NCBI GenBank assembly: GCA_018110825.1
Contig: JAGBCL010000095.1
Location: 186,001-250,000 of the forward strand
DNA length: 64,000 nucleotides
Direction: 5' to 3'
Origin: Oscillospiraceae bacterium
GTDB lineage: Bacteria > Bacillota > Clostridia > Oscillospirales > Ruminococcaceae
Each line of letters starts with the position of its first letter. Position 1 is the first letter of the stretch. The notes under the pieces were generated by a model. The model did no database searches. It worked only from the letters and a program-made list of their open reading frames with translations, and was not told the origin of the DNA. This document shows, piece by piece, positions 18,148 through 26,833 of this stretch. Position numbers and translations under genes: made by a program.

Positions 18148-19158
18148 ATGAAAATAATTGTTGACGCATTCGGCGGCGACAACGCACCTCTCGAGGTCAT
18201 CAAGGGTGCGGCGGAAGCTGTTGCAAAGCTTGACGTTGAGGTTGTCCTCACGGGTAACGAAAAAATCATCAAGGACACAGCCGCTGAAAACGGTATAAGC
18301 CTTGAAAAAATATCCATAATACATACTGAGTCGGTTATCGACATTCACGAAGAACCTACCGAGGTTATCAAGGGCAAGGCTGACTGCTCAATGGCTGTGG
18401 GACTCAAGGCACTTTCCGAGGGTCAGGGCGACGCATTCGTTTCCGCAGGCAGCACGGGTGCTCTCGTTGTGGGTGCAACCTTTATCGCAAAGCGTATCAA
18501 GGGTGTTAAGCGTGCGGCACTTGCTCCGATTATGCCAACAGCAGCAGGTCATATGATTCTCGTTGACGGCGGTGCAAACGTGGATTGCCGTCCCGAAATG
18601 CTTGTACAGTTCGGTGTTATGGGCAGCTGCTATATGAACAAGGTTATGGGCGTTGACTCACCTAAGGTGGGACTTGTAAACGTCGGCGCTGAGGATACAA
18701 AGGGCAGAGAAATCGAGCTTGACGCATACAAGCAGTTCAAGGAAGCTCCTGTTAATTTCTACGGCAACCTTGAAGCAAGAGAAATTCCGTTCGGAGCTTG
18801 TGAGGTTGTTGTTTCCGACGGCTTCACAGGAAACGTTATTCTCAAGCTTTACGAGGGTATGGGCTCATATTTTGCAAAAACTCTCAAGAATATGCTTACC
18901 ACAACAATCCGCGGCAAGCTTGCTGCACTTCTCATCTACAAGAAAATCAAGGCTTTCCGCAGCAAGATGGACTACAAGGAAGTGGGTGGTGCTGTTCTTC
19001 TCGGTATCTCCAAGCCTGTAATCAAGGCACACGGTTCTTCCGACGCAAAGGCTTTCTACAACGCAATCCGTCAGGCAAAGAACTGCGTTGAGGGCAAGGT
19101 TGTTGAGGAAATCACAGCTTCACTTGCTGAGCTTAACGCAAAGAAAAAGGCAGAATAA
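18148..19158 (+). CDS. plsX: Phosphate acyltransferase PlsX
   Basis: A 336-residue enzyme that converts acyl-ACP to acyl-phosphate for phospholipid synthesis. N-terminal KIIVDAFGGDNAP is diagnostic, followed by SAGSTGALV and VVSDGFTGNVILK. Start 18148 is used because GAAAGGAAG lies 8 nt before it; an ATG at 18130 would add six residues. Here plsX is followed directly by rnc, without the acpP often found between them. Confidence 0.95.
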   Translation: MKIIVDAFGGDNAPLEVIKGAAEAVAKLDVEVVLTGNEKIIKDTAAENGISLEKISIIHTESVIDIHEEPTEVIKGKADCSMAVGLKALSEGQGDAFVSAGSTGALVVGATFIAKRIKGVKRAALAPIMPTAAGHMILVDGGANVDCRPEMLVQFGVMGSCYMNKVMGVDSPKVGLVNVGAEDTKGREIELDAYKQFKEAPVNFYGNLEAREIPFGACEVVVSDGFTGNVILKLYEGMGSYFAKTLKNMLTTTIRGKLAALLIYKKIKAFRSKMDYKEVGGAVLLGISKPVIKAHGSSDAKAFYNAIRQAKNCVEGKVVEEITASLAELNAKKKAE

Positions 19159-19184
19159 CAACTCTTTTTTATGAGGAATTGAAA

Positions 19185-19874
19185 ATGAACTTTACAGAGT
19201 TTGAAAATAAAATCGGGTACACCTTCAAAAACAAGGATTTGCTTCACGAAGCATTGTCCCATTCTTCCTACGCAAACGAAAACAAACACCACGGCAGACA
19301 CTCCAACGAACGTCTTGAATTCCTAGGTGACAGCGTGCTTTCAATCGTTGTTTCGGAGCACCTTTTCACTCATTTCAAGCACCTTCCCGAAGGTGAGCTG
19401 ACTAAAATCAGAGCGTCGTTGGTCTGCGAAAAGGCACTGTTTGAGTTCTCGAAAAAAATTGATTTGGGACAGCATCTTCTTCTCGGCAAGGGCGAGGAAA
19501 ACAGTGGCGGCAGAGAACGTCCGTCGATTGTTTCCGACGCATTTGAAGCAGTTATCGCGGCAATTTTCCTCGACGGAGGAATGGAAGCAGCGGCAAAATA
19601 TGTGCTTTCCTTTATCCCGAAAAATCTTGATGCAAACAGTGCAAAGGCTTTGCAGGACTACAAGACTATGCTTCAAGAGATTATCCAGCGTAACCCCGAG
19701 GAACGTGTGGAGTACGTTCTTGCTGACCAGATTGGTCCAGACCACGACAGAAAATTCGTGGTAAATGTATGTCTCAACAGCAACGTTATCGGAACGGGTG
19801 AAGGACACAGCAAAAAGCAGGCTGAACAGGCTGCTGCAAAGGAAGCACTTAAGCTTATGGGCTGCAAAATATGA
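19185..19874 (+). CDS. rnc: Ribonuclease III
   Basis: A 229-residue double-strand-specific endoribonuclease for rRNA and mRNA processing. The catalytic signature NERLEFLGDSVLS is near residues 44-56. The second acidic cluster is VSDAFEAVIAAIFLD. A C-terminal dsRNA-binding domain (ALQDYKTMLQE to the end) is present. ATG 19185 is preceded by GAGGAA; an in-frame TTG at 19179 is less likely. The stop overlaps the next start (ATGA). Confidence 0.96.
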   Translation: MNFTEFENKIGYTFKNKDLLHEALSHSSYANENKHHGRHSNERLEFLGDSVLSIVVSEHLFTHFKHLPEGELTKIRASLVCEKALFEFSKKIDLGQHLLLGKGEENSGGRERPSIVSDAFEAVIAAIFLDGGMEAAAKYVLSFIPKNLDANSAKALQDYKTMLQEIIQRNPEERVEYVLADQIGPDHDRKFVVNVCLNSNVIGTGEGHSKKQAEQAAAKEALKLMGCKI

Positions 19875-20860
19875 AGCACAGCAACATTTCAATCTTCATT
19901 CCGCATCTTGGCTGTCCGAATATGTGCTCATTCTGCAACCAGCGTACAATCAGTCATACAGCTTCTGCACCATCGGCTTACGAGGTTAAGGAAACGCTGT
20001 CACAGGCTTGCGAAAGCTTGCCGCAGGGCACGGCTGAAATTGCATTTTTCGGCGGCAGCTTTACGGCGGTTGAGCGTAGTTATATGACGTCGCTGCTTGA
20101 AGTAGCATACCCATTCGTGCAAAGCGGCAAGGTCAGCGGAATACGAATTTCCACCCGTCCCGATTGTATCGACAGCGATGTGCTTGCGTTGCTGAAAAAG
20201 TACGGTGTAACCGCAATTGAGCTTGGAGCACAGTCAATGGACAATGAAGTTCTTGCGGCAAATGACCGCGGACATACTGCTGAGGATGTTGAAAAAGCGT
20301 CACGCTTAATCCGTGAAAACGGCTTTGAGCTTGGCTTGCAGATGATGACGGGGCTTTACAAATCCACTCCCGAAAAGGACTTGCAGACGGCTGAAAAAAT
20401 TGCCGAAATCAAGCCTGACACCGTAAGGATTTACCCCGTGGTAATTCTCCGAGGAACACGGCTCGGTGAGCTGTTTCAAAGGGGCGAATATGTGCTGTAC
20501 AGCTTCGACACGGCGGCGGAAATCTGTGCCGATATGCTCACATTGTTTGAGCAGAATGGCATACGGGTTATCAAGCTTGGTCTGCATGCTTCGGAAACGG
20601 TTGAGGGGGATATGTTGGGGGGATTTTATCACCCCGCTTTCCGTGAAATCTGCGAGGGCATACTGTTCCGCAGGGAGATTGAAAAGAACACAGAACACAA
20701 AAACAACTACACGGTTTTGGTTGCACCAAATGCGGTCAGCAAGGCGGCAGGTCAGAAGCGGTGTAACATTGAATATTTTGCCGCAAAGGGTATCGGAATA
20801 AAGATACGTCCCGACGGCAGTCTGAAAAATCGTGAAATTATATTGAAAAAGGACGAATAA
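19871..20860 (+). CDS. Radical SAM protein (Elp3-like subgroup)
   Basis: A 329-residue radical S-adenosylmethionine protein. The cluster motif is CPNMCSFC (CxxxCxxC, residues 15-22) followed by NQ. FFGGSFTAV and IRISTRPDCID are typical of the Elp3/oxygen-independent coproporphyrinogen-like subgroup. The substrate is unknown. It has no acetyltransferase domain. The rnc / radical SAM / smc order is common in Clostridia, and it overlaps rnc by 4 nt. Confidence 0.88.
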   Translation: MKHSNISIFIPHLGCPNMCSFCNQRTISHTASAPSAYEVKETLSQACESLPQGTAEIAFFGGSFTAVERSYMTSLLEVAYPFVQSGKVSGIRISTRPDCIDSDVLALLKKYGVTAIELGAQSMDNEVLAANDRGHTAEDVEKASRLIRENGFELGLQMMTGLYKSTPEKDLQTAEKIAEIKPDTVRIYPVVILRGTRLGELFQRGEYVLYSFDTAAEICADMLTLFEQNGIRVIKLGLHASETVEGDMLGGFYHPAFREICEGILFRREIEKNTEHKNNYTVLVAPNAVSKAAGQKRCNIEYFAAKGIGIKIRPDGSLKNREIILKKDE

Positions 20861-20861
20861 A

Positions 20862-23800
20862 ATGTATCTTGAATCACTTGAAATGCAGGGGTTTAAATCC
20901 TTCCCCGACAAAATAAAACTGGACTTCCACAAAGGTCTGACAGCAGTTGTCGGACCAAACGGAAGCGGCAAATCAAACATTGGTGACGCTGTGCGCTGGG
21001 TACTTGGCGAGCAGTCCTCAAAGAGCCTTCGCGGTGGTAAAATGGAGGACGTAATTTTTGCAGGTACGACTCAGCGAAAGGCTGTCGGTTATGCACAGGT
21101 TACCCTCAATATTGTCAACAACAGAGGTATTCTCCAGCTTCCGTCCGACAGGGTTTCCGTAACAAGAAAGCTCTACAGAAGCGGCGAAAGTGAGTACCTT
21201 ATCAACGGGGCACAGGTGCGTCTGAAGGACATTGTCGAGCTGTTTATGGATACGGGTCTTGGCCGTGACGGTTACTCCATAATCGGACAGGGACGAGTTG
21301 CTGAAATTGTTTCTGCGAAGTCAGGTGAGCGTCGTGAAATTTTTGAGGAAGCCGCAGGAATTTCAAAGTTCCGTTACAAGAAAGCAGAGGCTGAACGCCG
21401 CCTTTCTGCCGCACAGGAGAACATTCTCCGTCTGCGTGACATAATGGGCGAGTTGGAAAGCAGAGTTGAGCCGCTGCGTATTCAATCGGAAAAGGCAGCG
21501 AAATTCCTCGAATATTCCGAGCAGAAAAAAGCTTTGGAAATTACGGTATGGGTTAAACAGCTTGACGATTTGAAAATTAAGCTTTCTGAACTTTCTGATA
21601 AAATACTTATCAACACCAATGAGTATGAGGGCATCGAAGCTGACATTTCACGTCTTGAAGCTGAGGCGGAGGAGCTGCAGAACAAGATGCAGGCAAGCAC
21701 AATCCGTATCGAAGAACTGCGTGAAAAAATTCTTGAAGCAGAGCGTGCAAATACACAGATTCACTCGGATATTGCGGTTTACGAAAATGATATCGAGCAC
21801 TGCAACGAAGCAATTGCCGACATAGAAAACCAGCAGAAGAACGCTGAAAATTCGGGTGAGGAAAACCGCAGAATTATTGAAGAAAAGCAGGCTCTTGTAA
21901 AGAAAGCTGATGAGGATATTGCTGACAGCGAAAAGGAATATGCAAAGACAAGCGAGGAGCTGAACACTCTCATTTCTGAACAGGACAGCTTCGACAGCAA
22001 GTATTCCGATGTAAGCGGAAGCCTTAACAAGCTTTACATTAGGCAGTCTGAACTTAATATAACAATTACCTCAGGTGACAGCGGCAAGGCTGAGCTTGAA
22101 GAACAGCTGAAGCAGAGCCGTGCAATGGAGGAACAGCTCCGCATCAACAGCGAGGAGCTTACTAAGGAAAAGAAGGAAGTCGAGGACGGCGTAAGCCTTC
22201 TTGACGAAAAGACAAACGAGGCAAACAACCGTATTAACGGTATCTCAAAGCTTTATTCGGGACGTGCCGAAAAGCTTGCACTTGCGAAAAAGGAATACGA
22301 CGACATCGGCTTCTCTATCCGTGACAAGGAGCAGAGAATTCGCCTGCTGAACGACCTTGAAAACAGCATGGAAGGCTTTGCACACTCGGTAAAGCAGGTG
22401 CTTAAAGCGTCAAAAACGGGACAGCTTCGCGGTGTTTACGGTTCGGTTGCACAGCTTATCAGCATTGAGCAAAAGTACAGCGTGGCAATCGAAACAGCTC
22501 TCGGCGGTGCATTGCAGAACATCGTTGTTGACAACGAAGAAACCGCAAAGCGCGGTATCCGTCTTTTACAGGAAACAAAAGCAGGACGTGCAACCTTCCT
22601 TCCTGTAACCTCGGTAAAGGGCAACCGTCTTGCTGAAAAGGGTCTTGACGATTGCACTGGTTATGTTTCTCTTGCTGTTGACCTTGTTGGTTTCCAGCAG
22701 GAACTTGGCGGAATTTTCGCTTCACTTCTCGGCAGAATTGTTGTTGCCGAGGATATCGATACCGCAACAGTTATCGCTAAAAAATACGGCTACAAATTCA
22801 AGATAGTAACCCTCGACGGACAGGTTATCAACGCAGGCGGTTCGTTCACTGGTGGTTCTGCGGCAAAGTCCAGCGGCGTGCTTACACGAAAGAATGATAT
22901 TGAAAAGCTTACAGCCGAAAAGGATAAGCTTTCCGCACGTCTTGCAGAGGTGAAGCAGACCGTTGACAAGCTTCAGGCTGAAACTGACAAGCTTGGCTTT
23001 GATATTGAGGGTGCAAAGGACGAACTCCGCATAATCGGCGAGGACAGAATACGTTTTGACGCCGAAATCAAGCGTATTGACGCTCTTATGGAGCAGAACG
23101 CACAGCAGCTTGAAAATGCTGCAGACAACGCAAAATATTACGCTGAAAAGATTGCCGAAACTGAAAAGAATGCAATCACAGCAGCTGACGAATTGAAGAA
23201 GTGCGAGGCTGAAATTGCCGAGCTTGAAAAGCTTGCGGCGGACAGTGATGAGCAGAGAAGCAGTCTTCGTGAAAAGCGTGAGGAGCTCTCCGCAAAGCTT
23301 TCCGAAATGAAGCTCTATCAGATGGAGCGTGCAAAGGATAAGGAAGTGCTTTGTGCCGAAATCAAGCAGCTTGAGGAGCAGTTCTCCGCACTTGGCGACA
23401 ATACCGCAAGACTTTCCGCACAGCTTGAGGAACAGCACAGAATTATCGCTGAAAAGCAGGCTCTTATCGAGGAAAGAAAAGCATCTCTCGCAGGTGCGGC
23501 TGACGCGGTTGCAGGCATAAACGAGAAGATTGCCGAGCAGCAGTCAGAACACAGAGCAATGGAGCAGAAGTCTAACGAGGGACGTGTAAAAATCCGTGAG
23601 CTGAACGAGCAGAAGGAGAAGTTCTCCCGTGAAATGACAAGGCTTGAAGAACGCCGTGTTTCCGTGCAGAACAGCTACGATGGCATCATTTCCGAAATGC
23701 AGGAGCAGTACAATATGTACCTCTCCGAAGCAATGGAAATCGCTCAGCCTGTTGAAAACTTGCTTACAGTACAGCGTGACCTTAACGAAATCAAGCAGAA

Positions 23801-24431
23801 AATCCGTGGCCTCGGCAGCGTAAACGTTGCGGCAATCGAGGAGTACAAGGAAGTTTCCGAGCGTTACACATTTATGAAGGAACAGCTTGACGACGTTGAA
23901 ACCTCAAAGCGTGAGCTTGAAAAGCTTATTGACGAGCTGACCGACAATATGCGCCGTCAATTCAGCGAAAGCTTCAATCAGATAAACGAAAACTTCAAGC
24001 AGATATTTGTTGAACTTTTCGGCGGCGGTAAGGCTGAACTTGCACTCACCGACCCTGACGACGTGCTTGAATCGGGTATCGAAATCAACGTTGCACCTCC
24101 GGGCAAGGTTATCAAGAATCTGTCGCTTCTCTCAGGCGGCGAGCAGGCGTTTGTTGCAATTGCGATTTATTTTGCAATCCTCAAAATCAAGCCTGCACCA
24201 TTCTGTATCCTTGACGAAATCGAGGCGGCGCTTGACGATATAAACGTTTCAAAGTACGCACAGTATCTGCGAAACTTTACCGATACAACGCAGTTTATCC
24301 TCGTTACACACCGTCGAGGAACAATGGACGAAGCTGACGTTATGTACGGTGTAACAATGCAGGAAAAGGGTATCTCGAAGGTGCTTCGTCTTGACCAGCC
24401 GCCTGCGGATGTTGACTTTGAGGCGAATTGA
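20862..24431 (+). CDS. smc: Chromosome segregation protein SMC
   Basis: An 1189-residue condensin ATPase. Walker A GPNGSGKS is at residues 31-38. Two long coiled coils flank a hinge at about residues 500-650 (GVYGSVAQLI, GGSFTGGSA). The ABC signature LLSGGEQ is at about residue 1088, followed by Walker B ILDEIEAALDD. It acts with ScpAB in chromosome compaction. Length is normal. It starts one base after the radical SAM stop region. Confidence 0.97.
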   Translation: MYLESLEMQGFKSFPDKIKLDFHKGLTAVVGPNGSGKSNIGDAVRWVLGEQSSKSLRGGKMEDVIFAGTTQRKAVGYAQVTLNIVNNRGILQLPSDRVSVTRKLYRSGESEYLINGAQVRLKDIVELFMDTGLGRDGYSIIGQGRVAEIVSAKSGERREIFEEAAGISKFRYKKAEAERRLSAAQENILRLRDIMGELESRVEPLRIQSEKAAKFLEYSEQKKALEITVWVKQLDDLKIKLSELSDKILINTNEYEGIEADISRLEAEAEELQNKMQASTIRIEELREKILEAERANTQIHSDIAVYENDIEHCNEAIADIENQQKNAENSGEENRRIIEEKQALVKKADEDIADSEKEYAKTSEELNTLISEQDSFDSKYSDVSGSLNKLYIRQSELNITITSGDSGKAELEEQLKQSRAMEEQLRINSEELTKEKKEVEDGVSLLDEKTNEANNRINGISKLYSGRAEKLALAKKEYDDIGFSIRDKEQRIRLLNDLENSMEGFAHSVKQVLKASKTGQLRGVYGSVAQLISIEQKYSVAIETALGGALQNIVVDNEETAKRGIRLLQETKAGRATFLPVTSVKGNRLAEKGLDDCTGYVSLAVDLVGFQQELGGIFASLLGRIVVAEDIDTATVIAKKYGYKFKIVTLDGQVINAGGSFTGGSAAKSSGVLTRKNDIEKLTAEKDKLSARLAEVKQTVDKLQAETDKLGFDIEGAKDELRIIGEDRIRFDAEIKRIDALMEQNAQQLENAADNAKYYAEKIAETEKNAITAADELKKCEAEIAELEKLAADSDEQRSSLREKREELSAKLSEMKLYQMERAKDKEVLCAEIKQLEEQFSALGDNTARLSAQLEEQHRIIAEKQALIEERKASLAGAADAVAGINEKIAEQQSEHRAMEQKSNEGRVKIRELNEQKEKFSREMTRLEERRVSVQNSYDGIISEMQEQYNMYLSEAMEIAQPVENLLTVQRDLNEIKQKIRGLGSVNVAAIEEYKEVSERYTFMKEQLDDVETSKRELEKLIDELTDNMRRQFSESFNQINENFKQIFVELFGGGKAELALTDPDDVLESGIEINVAPPGKVIKNLSLLSGGEQAFVAIAIYFAILKIKPAPFCILDEIEAALDDINVSKYAQYLRNFTDTTQFILVTHRRGTMDEADVMYGVTMQEKGISKVLRLDQPPADVDFEAN

Positions 24432-24452
24432 TTTGCAGGAAAGGGAGTTTTG

Positions 24453-24950
24453 ATGGAAATACGTTATATCAACAGTGATGATGACAAATTTTTAATCAGC
24501 CATATCTATGAAGAAAGCTGGAAATTTGCGTATAAGGATATTATTCCGCAAAGCTACCTTGATAGCATTCCAACAGGACGTTGGGTGTCAAGTATTGACA
24601 AGGATGGCATGAACAATCTTGTAATGCTTGATAATGGTAAGTTTATTGGTACATCATGTTTTTGCAAGTCACGATTTAAGGATTTTGCAGATTTCGGAGA
24701 AATTGTTTCAATATATTTCTTGCCTGAATATATGGGTAAAGACTATGGAAAGCAATTGCTTGATTATGCTGTTAAAGAACTTTCAAAACTCGGATATAGT
24801 GATATATTCTTGTGGGTACTTGAAGAAAATTATCGTGCAAGAAAATTTTATGAAAAATGTGGATTTGTTGCTACCGATAATTATTTGGATGATAATATCG
24901 GCGGAAAAGAGTTAAGAGAAATTCAGTATCGTTTCCACATAGATATTTGA
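24453..24950 (+). CDS. GNAT-family acetyltransferase
   Basis: A 165-residue GNAT protein. The N-terminal half has IYEESWKFAYKDIIPQSYLD, common in the PhnO/RimI-like group. The cofactor loop is YMGKDYGKQLLDYA and the C-terminal motif is ARKFYEKCGF. The substrate is unknown. AAGGGAG precedes ATG 24453. The gene is visibly more AT-rich than smc and ftsY on either side, and it separates a pair that is usually adjacent, which suggests insertion. Confidence 0.82.
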   Translation: MEIRYINSDDDKFLISHIYEESWKFAYKDIIPQSYLDSIPTGRWVSSIDKDGMNNLVMLDNGKFIGTSCFCKSRFKDFADFGEIVSIYFLPEYMGKDYGKQLLDYAVKELSKLGYSDIFLWVLEENYRARKFYEKCGFVATDNYLDDNIGGKELREIQYRFHIDI

Positions 24951-24968
24951 CAATAAGGAGGAAAATCA

Positions 24969-26252
24969 ATGAACATTTTCAGCAAAATTGCCGCTGGTCT
25001 GAAAAAGACAAAGGATTCTATGATGGGCAAGCTTGAAGCGCTGATGAACTCATTTACAAAAATTGACGAGGAGTTTTTCGAGGAACTTGAAGAGCTTCTC
25101 ATAACCTGCGATATCGGTGTGGAAACCTCCCTCGATATCTGTGGAGAGCTTCGTAAAAAGGTAAAGGAAAAGGGTATCACCGACCCCGCTCTTATCAAGG
25201 ACGAATTAAAGGAAATCATTGCCGAAATGCTTGGCGAGGACAAGAAAATTGATACCTCCACCACCCCTACGGTTATTCTCATTATCGGCGTAAACGGCGC
25301 AGGCAAGACAACCACAATCGGCAAGCTTGCGGCACGCTACAAGAACGAGGGCAAGAAGGTTCTCGTTGCTGCTGCGGATACATTCCGTGCGGCAGCAATC
25401 GAACAGCTTGAGGTGTGGACAGAGCGCGCAGGAGTTGATATTGTAAAGCATGCGGAGGGTTCTGACCCTGCTTCCGTAGTTTTCGACGCAGTAACAGCGG
25501 CAAAGGCAAGAGGCACGGATATCCTTATCTGCGACACGGCTGGACGTCTCCACAACAAGAAAAATCTTATGGACGAGCTGAAAAAAATCAGCCGTATCGT
25601 TCACCAGCAGGCTGAGGGCTGTGTTCTTGAAACACTGCTTGTTCTCGATTCCACAACAGGTCAGAACGCTGTAAATCAGGCTAAGCTTTTCAGTGAGGTT
25701 GCCGAAATTACAGGTATCGTTCTCACAAAGCTTGACGGCACAGCAAAGGGCGGTATCATTATCTCAATTCACCGTGAACTTGGTATTCCTGTAAAGCTTG
25801 TTGGTGTGGGCGAAAAGCTTGACGATTTGCAGGATTTCAATGCAAGAGATTTTGCCGACGCACTCTTTGAAACGGAAACAGATTTCGACTACAACTACGA
25901 GCGCCTTGACGATAAGGAAGAAGAAAAAGAGGACGAGTCCGTGCTTGAAAAGGCAGAGGAGTTCTTCGAGGATATTGGTGACAAGATTGAAGATGTTGCC
26001 GACAAGGTAGAGGATAAATTTGAAGAAATCGGCGATAAAATCGAGGACAAGTTTGAGGATATCGTTGACGATATAAAGGATAAGCTTGACGGCGAGGATG
26101 AGTCCGAGGAAAGCAATGAAGAAACCGCTGACGAAGCTGAAAAGCCTGCCGAAAAGAAGGATTTGAAGAACGGTAAGTTCGGCTTCCTGTTCAAGGAAAT
26201 TTCCTTTGGCAAGAAGAAAAAGAACGAAGAAAACAACGATACTGAGGAATAA
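24969..26252 (+). CDS. ftsY: SRP receptor FtsY with acidic C-terminal extension
   Basis: A 427-residue GTPase that docks ribosome-SRP complexes at the membrane. An N domain starts [17 protein letters not shown], a likely membrane-targeting helix. The G domain has GVNGAGKT at residues 107-114, then [16 protein letters not shown] and TKLDG. The NG core ends near residue 300. The remaining about 125 residues are highly acidic with repeated DKIED/DKFED-like heptads. FtsY proteins with an acidic region normally have it at the N-terminus. AAGGAGG precedes the start. Confidence 0.95.
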   Translation: MNIFSKIAAGLKKTKDSMMGKLEALMNSFTKIDEEFFEELEELLITCDIGVETSLDICGELRKKVKEKGITDPALIKDELKEIIAEMLGEDKKIDTSTTPTVILIIGVNGAGKTTTIGKLAARYKNEGKKVLVAAADTFRAAAIEQLEVWTERAGVDIVKHAEGSDPASVVFDAVTAAKARGTDILICDTAGRLHNKKNLMDELKKISRIVHQQAEGCVLETLLVLDSTTGQNAVNQAKLFSEVAEITGIVLTKLDGTAKGGIIISIHRELGIPVKLVGVGEKLDDLQDFNARDFADALFETETDFDYNYERLDDKEEEKEDESVLEKAEEFFEDIGDKIEDVADKVEDKFEEIGDKIEDKFEDIVDDIKDKLDGEDESEESNEETADEAEKPAEKKDLKNGKFGFLFKEISFGKKKKNEENNDTEE

Positions 26253-26254
26253 TT

Positions 26255-26821
26255 ATGAAAATAATTCTTGCATCAAACAACAAGAACAAGCTCCGTGAAA
26301 TCCGTGAAATTCTTGAGCCTGCAGGCTTCGAGGTGGTTTCACAGGCGGAAGCGGGCGCTGATATAGAGGTTGAGGAAAACGGCAAAACCTTTGCCGAAAA
26401 CGCTTTCCTCAAGGCAAAGGCTGTCTACGAAATGACGGGGCTCCCCGTGCTTGCTGACGACAGCGGACTTGAAATCGAAGCCCTTGACGGCGCACCCGGA
26501 GTTTACTCCGCACGCTATGCACCCGAGGGACAGCGTAAGGCGAAAGTCCTTGCTGAAATGAAGGACGTGCCCGACGAAAAGCGTACAGCGGATTTTGCCT
26601 GCTGTATCTGCTACATTGACGAAAATGGTGCGGAGCATTACTTCGAGGGCAAATGTTTCGGCAAAATCGGCTACGAAAACCGTGGCACAAACGGTTTCGG
26701 CTATGACCCGATTTTTATGTACGGCGACAAGTCCTTTGCCGAAATTTCCGCAGAGGAAAAGAACGAGGTAAGCCACCGTGCACTTGCTCTTAAAAAGCTG
26801 AAAGAATATTTTGTGAAATAA
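26255..26821 (+). CDS. rdgB: dITP/XTP pyrophosphatase (RdgB/HAM1 family)
   Basis: A 188-residue nucleotide-sanitising enzyme that hydrolyses non-canonical purine triphosphates. It begins MKIILASNNKNKLREIREIL; further marks are LADDSGLEIEALDGAPGVYSARYA and NGFGYDPIF, and HRALAL near the end. It begins two bases after the ftsY stop and lies 12 nt upstream of polA, so it is likely co-transcribed with both. Confidence 0.95.
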   Translation: MKIILASNNKNKLREIREILEPAGFEVVSQAEAGADIEVEENGKTFAENAFLKAKAVYEMTGLPVLADDSGLEIEALDGAPGVYSARYAPEGQRKAKVLAEMKDVPDEKRTADFACCICYIDENGAEHYFEGKCFGKIGYENRGTNGFGYDPIFMYGDKSFAEISAEEKNEVSHRALALKKLKEYFVK

Positions 26822-26833
26822 GGAGAAAAAGCT

